A stretch of 31,378 nucleotides of DNA from an uncultured Eubacteriales bacterium (GCA_902462015.1 CABPZV010000005.1:1-31378); one strand, 5' to 3'. Positions 8,686-16,662 are shown, counted from the first letter of the stretch. Numbers and translations: made by a program. The notes: a model not told the origin generated them from the sequence alone.

Positions 8686-8863
8686 GACAAATAATTCATT
8701 TTCCCGTTGAATTTCAGAAATAAGAAAGTGCATTATCCTATTTATTCCACAGGGGTGTAATTTTCTTTTCTTTTTTTACCCTTACCTGCATTAGAAACGG
8801 AAAAACACCGGACACACGCCCTTTGTTTGTGTTTACTTTGATTTTTTTGTACTCTGTGAGGTT

Positions 8864-8892
8864 ATTATACCTTATAAATCAAGGTGTGTCAA
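8864..8892 (-). promoter_or_regulatory. Perfect consensus sigma-A promoter between fprA and HU
   Basis: Minus-strand TTGACA (8887-8892) and TATAAT (8864-8869) with a 17-bp spacer match the consensus exactly. Transcription would start near 8857 and run about 350 nt before the HU ATG with no supported ORF between. It may be a distal HU promoter or drive a non-coding transcript. Confidence 0.8.
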
Positions 8893-8903
8893 TAGAAAAT
8901 CAC

Positions 8904-8918
8904 GCTGCGTACAGCAGC
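8904..8918 (-). terminator. Weak hairpin after the flavodiiron gene
   Basis: A 5-bp stem GCTGC/GCAGC lies four bases after the fprA stop and is followed on the minus strand by GTGATTTTCT. It is short; termination here is only plausible. Confidence 0.35.
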
Positions 8919-8921
8919 AAT

Positions 8922-10712
8922 TTAGCCTATAGGCTCAAAATCCGAAGCGCCGTGCTTACAGAGCGGACATATAAAATCGTCAGGAAGCTCATCCCCTTCG
9001 TAAACATATCCACATATTTTGCACACAAAGCCCTTTTTGCCTTCGGTTTCCGGTTTAGGTTTTACATTTTCCTGGTAATAAGTGTAGGTCATTGTTTCCG
9101 CGTCGGAAATAGTTCTCGCTTCTGTAATACTGCAAATAAACATTCCGTGTGTTCCAAGATCTACATATTGCTCAGACTTGAGCGACATAAATGCGTTAAT
9201 ATATCTCGGAAGAAATACAAGTCCGTTATCCGAGCGAAGAGTAGGGGTTCCTTCAAATTTGTCCACGCTTCTTCCGCTGCGAAATCCGAAATTTTCAAAT
9301 ATCCGGAAAGGCGCATCGACTGAGAGACAGCAGACATTCATAATGCCGGTTTGCTTTATAACATGATGAGAATAGTTGTCTTTATTGATTATCACGGCTA
9401 CCCGGTTAGGAGAATTAGTAACCTGAGTAACTGTATTTACAATCAGTCCATTGTCCTTTTTGCCGTCGTTCGAGGTAACAACATACAGACCGTAGCCGAT
9501 TTTGAAAAGTGCGGAAAGATCGTTTTTATCGGCGGTTTCACTCCGCTGCGCAATATACTCCCTGCAAAGCTCATCGGCAAGGGCTTCAAGCTTCTCTCCG
9601 CTATCGCCGTCAAGTGCTGATCTAATGGTGACAGAAGTATCTGTATACGAAATATTTTCCGAATCTTCAAGAAGACGTTTCATAACCTTAATAGCCAGGG
9701 GTGCCCATGAGCCGTTTTCTATCAGCGCTACCGTACGGTTTTTATAACCACGCTCGGTAAGCTGTTCAATGAAATTTCTCATGTGAGGAAAAATACCGGC
9801 ATTGTATGTTGTAGTTGCCAATACGAGCTTGCCGCAGCTGAATGCTCTTGCCACAGCTTCAGATATATCGCAGCGCGCAAGGTCAAACACATGAACCTCC
9901 GGACAACCTTTTACACGCAGTTTCTCTTCAAGCAAGCTTACTGCCTTTGCCGTATGTCCGTAAATAGAGGTATACGCTATAACGATGCCGTCTTTTTCTA
10001 CGGAATAAGAAGACCAGATGTCATAAAGTCCAATGTAATGACCAAGATTTTCGGTGAGAACAGGACCGTGAAGCGGACATATCATTTTTATATCAAGCGA
10101 AGCCGCTTTTTTTAGAAGCGCCTGAACTTGTTTTCCGTATTTTCCTACGATACCGATATAATAGCGGCGGGCTTCGTCCTCCCACGGCTCATTTGCGTCG
10201 AGAGCTCCGAATTTGCCAAATCCGTCGGCAGAAAAAAGTATTTTGTCCTTGCTGTCATACGTCACGATAACTTCAGGCCAGTGTACCATGGGCGCCGTCA
10301 CAAAAGTAAGAGTACGGTGTCCGAGGTCAATCGAATCTCCCTCACCGACCTCCTTTCTGTTATCCGAAAAATCAGTTCCGAAAAACTGTTTCATCATAAG
10401 AAAAGCCTTTGCAGACGCAACTACGGTTGTTTCGGGGTAAACAGACATAAAATTGGCGATATTAGCAGAGTGGTCAGGCTCCATGTGCTGAATGATAAGA
10501 TAGTCAGGCTTGCGTCCGTTTAGTGCATCTGCAACTTTATCAAGCCATTCGTGTGTAAAGTTCTGATCTACAGTGTCCATAACGGCAATTTTATCGTCGA
10601 GAATTATATAAGAATTATATGATATTCCATTTTTTATTTTATACTGACCTTCAAACAAATCAGTCACATGATCATTTACTCCAATATATTTTACGCTGTC
10701 CGATATTTTCAT
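8922..10712 (-). CDS. Flavodiiron protein (FprA-type) fused to flavin reductase and short-spaced rubredoxin
   Basis: About 596 residues in four domains. The metallo-beta-lactamase-like diiron domain (1-243) keeps all ligands: HMEPDH at 76-81, His145, Asp164 and His216. A flavodoxin domain (about 244-387) opens IVIAYTSIYGHTAKAV, the FMN phosphate loop. A flavin-reductase-like domain (about 397-552) follows. The C-terminal rubredoxin (564-596) has CKIC and CPLC separated by only 14 residues, the short spacing seen in rubrerythrins rather than ordinary rubredoxin. Such proteins reduce O2 to water or NO to N2O in the cytoplasm of anaerobes. Start choice: AGGAGG is seven bases before the ATG at 10712; upstream in-frame ATGs overlap or precede that site. 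Whether O2 or NO is preferred cannot be read from sequence. Confidence 0.95.
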   Translation of the reverse strand: MKISDSVKYIGVNDHVTDLFEGQYKIKNGISYNSYIILDDKIAVMDTVDQNFTHEWLDKVADALNGRKPDYLIIQHMEPDHSANIANFMSVYPETTVVASAKAFLMMKQFFGTDFSDNRKEVGEGDSIDLGHRTLTFVTAPMVHWPEVIVTYDSKDKILFSADGFGKFGALDANEPWEDEARRYYIGIVGKYGKQVQALLKKAASLDIKMICPLHGPVLTENLGHYIGLYDIWSSYSVEKDGIVIAYTSIYGHTAKAVSLLEEKLRVKGCPEVHVFDLARCDISEAVARAFSCGKLVLATTTYNAGIFPHMRNFIEQLTERGYKNRTVALIENGSWAPLAIKVMKRLLEDSENISYTDTSVTIRSALDGDSGEKLEALADELCREYIAQRSETADKNDLSALFKIGYGLYVVTSNDGKKDNGLIVNTVTQVTNSPNRVAVIINKDNYSHHVIKQTGIMNVCCLSVDAPFRIFENFGFRSGRSVDKFEGTPTLRSDNGLVFLPRYINAFMSLKSEQYVDLGTHGMFICSITEARTISDAETMTYTYYQENVKPKPETEGKKGFVCKICGYVYEGDELPDDFICPLCKHGASDFEPIG

Positions 10713-10820
10713 ACACATTCCTCCTGATTTTAAAAAAAGGCAGAACCCTGTCACGGGACGATTCAACAGGAGATTATATCTTCTGCTGAAAACGATACTA
10801 TTTCAATTCTTGACCTAAAT

Positions 10821-10841
10821 AAGTAAAATAATACCTTACTT
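10821..10841. promoter_or_regulatory. Inverted repeat at the fprA transcription start, possible operator
   Basis: AAGTAA and TTACTT arms (10821-10826 and 10836-10841) flank nine bases and overlap the expected start site of the promoter at 10847-10875. A repressor bound here would block initiation. It does not match the PerR, Fur or Rex consensus I know. It may be chance in AT-rich DNA. Confidence 0.35.
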
Positions 10842-10846
10842 TACAG

Positions 10847-10875
10847 ATTTTAAACGCTGAGAGGCTTTTTGTCAA
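10847..10875 (-). promoter_or_regulatory. Sigma-A promoter of the flavodiiron gene
   Basis: Minus-strand TTGACA (10870-10875) and TAAAAT (10847-10852) have a 17-bp spacer. The transcript would start near 10840, giving a leader of about 130 nt before the ATG at 10712. Confidence 0.82.
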
Positions 10876-10920
10876 TAGTTTAAATATAAATTTCAAATAA
10901 ATCTAACTTTTACAAATCAA

Positions 10921-10949
10921 AAAGCAGCCAGTATAGTTCTGACTGCTTT
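10921..10949 (-). terminator. Intrinsic terminator of the serCA operon
   Basis: An 11-bp stem with one G-U pair (10921-10931 with 10939-10949) and a 7-base loop is followed on the minus strand by TTTTTGATTT counting the stem end. It lies beyond the repeat copy at 10962-11112, so that element would be part of the serCA 3' untranslated region. Confidence 0.7.
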
Positions 10950-10961
10950 GTTTTTAGTTTT

Positions 10962-11112
10962 TATAACTTAGGCAAGATGTCCCAACATTAAGGAAATCGC
11001 CATTAAAGCGTCCGCTTTAATGGCGGCGGGTGACATTCACTATTCAGTGGGAGATGCAATCTCCCACTGGAATGGTTGCCACGCCATTTGACGGGGCGAG
11101 TCCCTTATTGAA
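10962..11112 (+). repeat. Dispersed structured intergenic repeat, copy A
   Basis: This 151-bp element begins TATAACTTAGGCAAGATGTC and ends near GGCGAGTCCCTTATTGAA; copy B at 29429 shares both ends and the central hairpin. Three stems are visible: an outer ATGTCCC / GGGTGACAT pairing with a two-base bulge; a 13-bp perfect hairpin CGCCATTAAAGCG with a 2-base loop; and a long hairpin around CAGTGGGAGAT with a 3-base loop. It starts 8 bp past the serA stop (minus strand) and ahead of the serCA terminator. It holds no ORF. It resembles a MITE/REP-like element or structured RNA; I do not recognise the family. Confidence 0.85.
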
Positions 11113-11119
11113 ATGATGA

Positions 11120-12280
11120 TTAATAAATGTTTACACGAATAACGCCGGACACTTTTTTAAGCTCATCTTCAATATTTTCGGGGACACTTCCGCTTATTTC
11201 AATAATTGTATATGCAAATTCTCCGCGCGATCTGTTAAGCATATTTTCAATATTGATATTCTCCGCTGCTACAACAGTCGATATACTTGCAAGCATATTC
11301 GGAGTGTTTGTATGCATTACGCAGATTCTTGAATCACCTGTATGCGGCATTGAAGCGTTCGGAAAATTGACGCTGTTTTTAATATTTCCGGTTTCAAGAA
11401 ATTCTGTAAGCTCCTGAGCAGCCATGACAGCGCAGTTATCCTCTGCCTCTTCGGTCGATGCACCGAGATGGGGTATGGTGATAATTCCGTCAGCTCCGAT
11501 AGTTTCTTCCGTCGGAAAATCAGTGACATACGCAGCAACCTTTCCGGCGGCGATTGCAGCTTTCAGATCAGCCATATTGACAAGATCTCCGCGGGCAAGA
11601 TTTATAATGCGGACGCCGTCCTTCATCTTTGAAATTGTCTCTGCATTAATCATCCCCTTTGTATCCGGCGTGGACGGGACGTGAAGTGTAATATAATCTG
11701 CTACTTTATATATATCGTCATAGCTTGCCGCCTTTTCAATATCACGCGAAAGTCTCCATGCAGCGTCAACGGATATATATGGATCGCAGCCCACAACCTT
11801 CATATCAAGGTGACGTACAGAGTTGGCGACCATACCTCCGATTGCACCGAGTCCGATTACCCCCAGGGTCTTTCCTGCAATTTCAACGCCGGCAAAAGCA
11901 GATTTTCCCTTTTCAACTGCCTTTGCTATACCGTCTGTTCCTTTAAGAGTCTCTGCCCATTCGACTCCGCGGACAATGCCACGCGATGCAAGGAAAAGTG
12001 CGCATATCGTAAGCTCCTTAACGCCGTTTGCATTTGCCCCTGGAGTATTAAAAACTACAATTCCGTTTTCCGCGCATCTCTTTACCGGGATATTGTTTAC
12101 TCCGGCTCCGGCACGGGCTATAGCCTTAAGCTCGGGACCAAACTCAGCATTCAGTAAATCTGCTGAGCGTACCATAATACCCTCCGGCGATTCTGTATTC
12201 TCTGAAACATTATATTTTGTCTTATCAAATACATCAATGCCGACAGCGGCTATTTTGTTTAAAAGCTTTATATTTTTCAT
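11120..12280 (-). CDS. serA: D-3-phosphoglycerate dehydrogenase
   Basis: A 386-residue enzyme oxidising 3-phosphoglycerate to 3-phosphohydroxypyruvate with NAD, the first committed step of serine synthesis. The nucleotide fold GVIGLGAIGG is at 140-149. Catalytic residues of the 2-hydroxyacid dehydrogenase family appear as Arg230 (NLARGD), the acidic DFPTEE segment near 254-259, and His271 (IPHLGAST). A C-terminal ACT domain begins near residue 316 (RICVMHTNTPNML), suggesting serine feedback control. The intervening domain of the long SerA type is absent, as in many Firmicutes. It lies 30 bp after serC in the same direction and reads out into the structured repeat copy A. Confidence 0.95.
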   Translation of the reverse strand: MKNIKLLNKIAAVGIDVFDKTKYNVSENTESPEGIMVRSADLLNAEFGPELKAIARAGAGVNNIPVKRCAENGIVVFNTPGANANGVKELTICALFLASRGIVRGVEWAETLKGTDGIAKAVEKGKSAFAGVEIAGKTLGVIGLGAIGGMVANSVRHLDMKVVGCDPYISVDAAWRLSRDIEKAASYDDIYKVADYITLHVPSTPDTKGMINAETISKMKDGVRIINLARGDLVNMADLKAAIAAGKVAAYVTDFPTEETIGADGIITIPHLGASTEEAEDNCAVMAAQELTEFLETGNIKNSVNFPNASMPHTGDSRICVMHTNTPNMLASISTVVAAENINIENMLNRSRGEFAYTIIEISGSVPENIEDELKKVSGVIRVNIY

Positions 12281-12310
12281 AATTAATTCATACTTTCTGT
12301 TGTTATCAAA

Positions 12311-13402
12311 TTATTTTTTTGGATTAGACTCTGCAAAGGAGCGCATAAACTCGACAAGCTTGCTTACGCCCTCTTCAGGCATTGCATTATATATAGATGC
12401 GCGCATACCTCCGACAGAGCGGTGTCCCTTAATATTCTTGAAGCCTGCTTCACCCGCTTCTTTTGCAAATTTTTTGTCAAGATCCGGATCTCCGGTTACA
12501 AATGTTACATTCATTATTGATCGTGATTCAGGCTCAACGGGAGCGATATAATATGATTGACTGTCAAGATAGCTGTAAAGTATACCGGCCTTTCTGCGGT
12601 TTATTTCAGCCATCTTATCAAGTCCGCCTATATCATCAAGAATCCACTTGTATACAAGTCCTGCGACATAAATCGGATAGCAGGGAGGGGTATTATACAT
12701 TGAATCATTGTCAGCCATCAGTTTCCAGTCAAACATGGCAGGAGTGTCTGGACGGCACCGGCCGAGTAAATCCTCGCGTACAATTACAACGGTAAGTCCG
12801 GCAGGCGCCATATTTTTCTGTGCGCCGGCATAAATTACTCCAAAACGCGAAACATCAACAGGCTCCGAAAGAATACAGGAAGACATATCAGCAACAAGCG
12901 GAATGTCTCCAGTATCCGGTATGTAATAGTATTTTGTTCCGTAAATTGTATTATTAAAGCATATATGTACGTAATCTGCATCAGGACGGAAGTCCGTGCG
13001 ATCAAGCCTCGGAATATATGAATTGTTTTTATCCTCTGAAGAAGCCGCTATTTTTATATCTCCGTATTTAGCCGCTTCTTTTGCAGCTTTCTTAGAAAAC
13101 TGACCGGAAATTACATAATCAGCTTTCCCGGAACCGGTCAAAAGATTGTAGCATACAGATGCAAACTGAGTAGACGCTCCTCCCTGAAGAAACAGGATTT
13201 TATAGTTATCAGGAACATTCATGAGCTTGCGGAGGGACTCTTGTGCAGAAGCGATTATCGCCTCATATTCCGGAGACCGGTGACTCATTTCCATCACTGA
13301 CATTCCGGAATCACCGTAGCATACAAGTTCTGCCGCCGCCCGTTCAAGAACAGGCATCGGAAGCATCGAAGGTCCGGCTGAAAAATTATACACTCTTTTC
13401 AC
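12311..13402 (-). CDS. serC: Phosphoserine aminotransferase
   Basis: A 363-residue PLP enzyme, the usual SerC length, converting 3-phosphohydroxypyruvate and glutamate to phosphoserine. It opens KRVYNFSAGPSMLPMPVLER, the family hallmark, and carries GGASTQFA (PLP phosphate region) and the Schiff-base lysine in YAGAQKNMAPAG (about residue 196). HRSVGGMRASIYNAM near the C-terminus is also diagnostic. The start is a GTG at 13402 with GGAG ten bases upstream; no in-frame ATG fits. serC precedes serA in one operon. Regulation is suggested by the structured leader at 13437-13499. Confidence 0.97.
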   Translation of the reverse strand: MKRVYNFSAGPSMLPMPVLERAAAELVCYGDSGMSVMEMSHRSPEYEAIIASAQESLRKLMNVPDNYKILFLQGGASTQFASVCYNLLTGSGKADYVISGQFSKKAAKEAAKYGDIKIAASSEDKNNSYIPRLDRTDFRPDADYVHICFNNTIYGTKYYYIPDTGDIPLVADMSSCILSEPVDVSRFGVIYAGAQKNMAPAGLTVVIVREDLLGRCRPDTPAMFDWKLMADNDSMYNTPPCYPIYVAGLVYKWILDDIGGLDKMAEINRRKAGILYSYLDSQSYYIAPVEPESRSIMNVTFVTGDPDLDKKFAKEAGEAGFKNIKGHRSVGGMRASIYNAMPEEGVSKLVEFMRSFAESNPKK

Positions 13403-13436
13403 AATATAACAGCTCCTTTATCTGAAAAACCGAAAA

Positions 13437-13499
13437 ACTGCCGCATCTGCCCTGCAGATAATCAAGATAAACTTGAATCTGCATACTCTAAGCAGCAGT
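13437..13499 (-). promoter_or_regulatory. Structured serCA leader with mutually exclusive hairpins
   Basis: Within the leader, ACTGCTGC (13492-13499) can pair with GCGGCAGT (13437-13444), which is followed by TTTTTC. Inside, GCAGAT plus TCAAG (13472-13482) pairs with CTTGA and ATCTGC (13454-13466). The same ATCTGC (13454-13459) can instead pair with GCAGAT at 13445-13450 across a 3-base loop. Such competing stems before a T-run suggest attenuation or a riboswitch. No T-box signature was found. I do not recognise the class. Confidence 0.5.
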
Positions 13500-13518
13500 A
13501 TTTAAGTCAATTTTTTCT

Positions 13519-13547
13519 ATTATAGACTAAATAAGATAATACGTCAA
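13519..13547 (-). promoter_or_regulatory. Sigma-A promoter of serCA
   Basis: Minus-strand TTGACG (13542-13547) and TATAAT (13519-13524) have a 17-bp spacer. The start near 13512 gives a leader of about 110 nt containing the structured region. Confidence 0.85.
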
Positions 13548-13626
13548 GAGCAATTAACAATATAATTCGCACTTTTTTTAGATCGATTTTGTAAATCATC
13601 TTAAAACTCAGTCGGTAAAAAGCCTA

Positions 13627-15570
13627 TTATTCTTTCATTATAATCTCATAAAGCTTCATTAAGCGTTCCTCGAGTGCATCCCTTTTCGCGCATAACTCCG
13701 AGACGACAGTATAATCACTTGATTCGTCTCCTGAAAGTCTCCGGTCAATCTCTGTAAGCTCACATTCAATTCTTTCAGATTCCTCTTTTGCGCGTTTTAC
13801 ACGGTTTTCTTCCTTTCTGCGCTGAGCTGTAATACGTTTGCTTTCAAGATACTGCTTTTTGGCGTTGCTCGCTTCCGGAATTTCCTCAGCGACCATGGAA
13901 ACTTCAGTTCTGTAGCTCTCGCAAAACCTGACATATTCTTCATAACTGCCGCGGAAGTCAAATATGCCGCTGGTTCTGATACTGCTGTTTTTGTTATTTT
14001 TATCGTTTCCGCGGATTTTTTCCGGCGGAATGCTGAACGACAGAATTCTTGTGGCTAATTTTGAAGTAAAATACCGGTCATGTGATACTGAAAGGATTGT
14101 ACCGTCAAACTGAGAAAGAGCATTTTCAAGAGCTTCTCTCGAAGGTATATCAAGGTGGTTTGTCGGTTCGTCAAGAATCAGAAGATTCATTTTAGACAGC
14201 ATGAGTTTTGTAAGCGTGAGTCTTGCTCTTTCTCCGCCGGAAAGTACGCCGACTCGCTTTGCAACGTCATCTCCTCTAAACAGAAACTGAGCCAGTGCAT
14301 TGCGTACTTCTGTTTGAGACAGCTTGGGATATGAATTCCAAATTTCATCAAGAACAGTCAGATTATCATTAAGCTGCTGGTTTTCCTGATCGTAATATCC
14401 CACCGTCACATTGTAGCCAATTTCAGTGCTGCCTGTATCCGGTTCAAGCCGGTCTGCAAGAATTTTCAGGAGAGTTGATTTTCCGCAGCCGTTTGGACCG
14501 CATATAAATACCTTTTCTTTTTTTTCTATAAGAAAACTCAGGTCCTCAAAAAGCGGTTTCCCGGGTACAAAATGCTTTGACAGATTTCTTGCGCGAATCA
14601 CATCACCGCCGCTTTCACCGCTTTTGTCAAAATGCATCCGGGCGGAAACAGGCTCTTCCTTAGGCTTTTCAATCCGCTGCATCTTTGCAAGCTGTTTTTC
14701 ACGGCTTTCTGCGGCGATTATATTTCTCTCTCTATTCCAGCGGCGCTGTTGTTCGATATATGCTTCGATACGGGCGATTTCGCGCTGCTGATTTTTATAA
14801 TGTCTCTCAAGTATTACACGGTCATTTTTCTTTTGTTCTAAAAATGAAGAATAATTTCCGTTGTATAGTTTTCCACTTCCGTATTCGATTTCAAAGATTT
14901 TTGTACAAACTCGATCGAGAAAAAAGCGGTCGTGCGAAACCGTTATAACCGTCTTTTTGTATTTTGACAAAAAATCCTCAAGCCAAAACATCGTGTCTGT
15001 GTCAAGGTGATTTGTCGGTTCATCCAGCAGCATTATATCAGGCTCGGCAAGCAAAAGCTTTACAAGTGCAAGCCTTGTTTTCTGTCCTCCCGAGAGCTCG
15101 GCGGTTCTGCGGCTGAACATCTCCTCGGTAAAACCGAAACGGAGAAGCATTCCGCGGCACTTACTGCGGTACAGGAGGCCTCCGGAATCCCTGAACTGCT
15201 CATAAAGCCTGGAATACTGCACGGCGGCGTCAGGATCACCGGATTCAGCTTTTTTTTGAATATCCTCAAGCGCCCTTTCAGTTTCAATAAGAGGTGAAAA
15301 GACCGATAAAAGCTCGCTGTAAACGTCATTTTCAGGATTTAACGCCAGATGCTGATCGAGAACGGCAATATTGTGATTCTTTGCCACATATATATTTCCG
15401 CCATCAGGAATGTATTCTCCGGTTATTATACGTAAAAGGCTTGACTTTCCGGCTCCGTTTACTCCGACTATACCAAGTTTGTCTCCCTCATTAAGAGAAA
15501 AATTAATTTCGTCTAAAACCGTCTCTCCGCCAAAAGAGAGGGATATATTTTCAACGCCGATTGATATCAT
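13627..15570 (-). CDS. ABC-F family ATPase (Uup/YfmM/YdiF-like)
   Basis: About 647 residues with two ABC domains in one chain and no membrane segment, the ABC-F architecture acting on ribosomes. The first Walker A is GVNGAGKSS (about 36-44) with signature LSGGQKTRLAL (about 157). The second is GPNGCGKST (about 357-365) with LSGGERARLTL (about 440). Both Walker B motifs read LLDEPTNHLD or LILDEPTNHLD. The linker between them is basic and helical (RRWNRERNII), and the C-terminus is a charged coiled coil (about 560-647). Start choice: the longer frame begins with TTG at 15612, while the ATG at 15570 gives the usual MISIGVENISLSF opening, though GGAAGGAG is 17 bases away. It is the last gene of the coaE run. 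Antibiotic resistance versus housekeeping role cannot be decided. Confidence 0.92.
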   Translation of the reverse strand: MISIGVENISLSFGGETVLDEINFSLNEGDKLGIVGVNGAGKSSLLRIITGEYIPDGGNIYVAKNHNIAVLDQHLALNPENDVYSELLSVFSPLIETERALEDIQKKAESGDPDAAVQYSRLYEQFRDSGGLLYRSKCRGMLLRFGFTEEMFSRRTAELSGGQKTRLALVKLLLAEPDIMLLDEPTNHLDTDTMFWLEDFLSKYKKTVITVSHDRFFLDRVCTKIFEIEYGSGKLYNGNYSSFLEQKKNDRVILERHYKNQQREIARIEAYIEQQRRWNRERNIIAAESREKQLAKMQRIEKPKEEPVSARMHFDKSGESGGDVIRARNLSKHFVPGKPLFEDLSFLIEKKEKVFICGPNGCGKSTLLKILADRLEPDTGSTEIGYNVTVGYYDQENQQLNDNLTVLDEIWNSYPKLSQTEVRNALAQFLFRGDDVAKRVGVLSGGERARLTLTKLMLSKMNLLILDEPTNHLDIPSREALENALSQFDGTILSVSHDRYFTSKLATRILSFSIPPEKIRGNDKNNKNSSIRTSGIFDFRGSYEEYVRFCESYRTEVSMVAEEIPEASNAKKQYLESKRITAQRRKEENRVKRAKEESERIECELTEIDRRLSGDESSDYTVVSELCAKRDALEERLMKLYEIIMKE

Positions 15571-15624
15571 AATCCAATTAAATTTTTCTCCTTCCGAATA
15601 TTTGTAATCCAAATATTTTGAAAA

Positions 15625-16029
15625 TTATTTTCCGGGCTTAACTTTCGCACCGCAATTGCGGCAGATTTCAGTTTTTATTCCGACAGAAGTACCGCATACC
15701 GGACATATGTTTTTAACTTCTGCTCTCCTCAGGAGTGCGTCAAGACGTGCTATTTCAGCAGCGGCTTCTTCGATCTCGCGGCAGGCGTTGCCTTCATCTG
15801 ATTTAAAATTAAAAAAATCAGCGGATTCCGGCGTTTTTTTCATATCCTCAATTTTTTTCATGTGCTCATAATAACTGCGGCCAAGCTTTTCGTAAGCGTC
15901 ATTCGATCGCTTCGTAGCTCTCGAAAGCTCAAAACGAAGACGCGCAACATCGCTGAATCTGTCAGCATATCCGAATGCGGTATCTGCCGCATCTGTTATT
16001 TTTTTTACAAATGTATCAAAAGTACTCAT
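15625..16029 (-). CDS. Small coiled-coil protein with C-terminal zinc ribbon
   Basis: A 134-residue protein with no clear homologue that I recognise by function. Residues 1-100 look largely helical and charged, with a probable coiled coil around ACREIEEAAAEIARLDALL. The C-terminus carries CPVCGTS and CRNCGAK, a four-Cys zinc ribbon (about residues 105-128). There is no signal or membrane segment. The ATG at 16029 is preferred; an ATG four codons upstream (16041) follows AAAAGG by only one base. It sits between the lytic transglycosylase and ABC-F genes with gaps of 33 and 54 bp. Zinc-ribbon helical proteins of this kind are common in Clostridia; role unknown. Confidence 0.8.
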   Translation of the reverse strand: MSTFDTFVKKITDAADTAFGYADRFSDVARLRFELSRATKRSNDAYEKLGRSYYEHMKKIEDMKKTPESADFFNFKSDEGNACREIEEAAAEIARLDALLRRAEVKNICPVCGTSVGIKTEICRNCGAKVKPGK

Positions 16030-16062
16030 AATAACTACCATACCTTTTCTAGTTCTATTAAA

Positions 16063-16662
16063 CTACCTCTCAAGGAGTTTACTGTATTCCGTCACATTTC
16101 TGGAAACGCGATTTACATACTGTGCAGTCTCAGGATACGGGATGTTCACGAGCTTACCGTTCTTTGTTATCTCATTATCCGACAGCCAGCTGTTTACGCG
16201 TGAACGTCCAGCGTTATATGCGGCGTACACCGTGTCCCATGATCCATATTCTTCATAGAGAATTGACAGAAAATAAGTTCCGTATTTTATGTTTGTCTCA
16301 GGATCGTATAGTTTTTCCACTGATATATCCTCTCCGTTTTTGGAGAGAAGCCACCAGAAGGTTTCCTTTGTTATCTGCATTAGACCCATAGCCCCGGCGC
16401 CGGAAAGCGCAGATGAATCAAAGGAGCTCTCTGTGTTTATCACAGCATAAATGATTTCTTCTGGAACGGTATATTCTTCTGCATACTTTTCAATATATTC
16501 CTCATAAAGCACAGGATGTGTAACCCGTGTGTAAAAGCTCCTCATTTTAAGTGCAACATTTATAAGAGCTGCGGCCGCAAGAACAATAAGAATACCTGCA
16601 ATGGCGGTTTTCCGTCCGTGCGTTTTCCGGTTCTCCATTTTTCCGTTAAACTGTTCTGTCAA
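16063..16662 (-). CDS. Membrane-anchored lytic murein transglycosylase (SLT domain)
   Basis: A 199-residue SLT/goose-lysozyme-like enzyme cleaving peptidoglycan glycan strands. One N-terminal membrane helix (about 19-38, AIAGILIVLAAAALINVA) places the catalytic domain outside the membrane. The catalytic Glu78 is in INTESSFDSSALS, followed by GAMGLMQI, then YNAGRSRVNSWL and AQYVNRV, all SLT hallmarks. The length equals that of short YjbJ/Slt-like proteins of Firmicutes. Its start overlaps the end of coaE by four bases, so translation is coupled. Confidence 0.95.
   Translation of the reverse strand: MTEQFNGKMENRKTHGRKTAIAGILIVLAAAALINVALKMRSFYTRVTHPVLYEEYIEKYAEEYTVPEEIIYAVINTESSFDSSALSGAGAMGLMQITKETFWWLLSKNGEDISVEKLYDPETNIKYGTYFLSILYEEYGSWDTVYAAYNAGRSRVNSWLSDNEITKNGKLVNIPYPETAQYVNRVSRNVTEYSKLLER

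Noticed and set aside
8533..8733. Minus-strand 66-residue frame upstream of HU
   Set aside because: The HU promoter at 8657-8685 lies inside it, the ribosome site is weak, and the protein looks like translated AT-rich DNA.
10962..11112. Terminal inverted repeats or target-site duplications around the structured repeat
   Set aside because: The two ends show only weak inverse similarity and no convincing direct duplication flanks either copy.
11823..12551. Plus-strand 242-residue open frame across serA and serC
   Set aside because: It lies antisense to two well-conserved genes with full catalytic motifs, and its protein is low-complexity Ser/Pro/Phe typical of an antisense shadow.
13403..13520. 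T-box or amino-acid riboswitch in front of serC
   Set aside because: The leader is too short for a T-box and lacks the AGGGTGG-type antiterminator motif; kept only as an unclassified structured leader.
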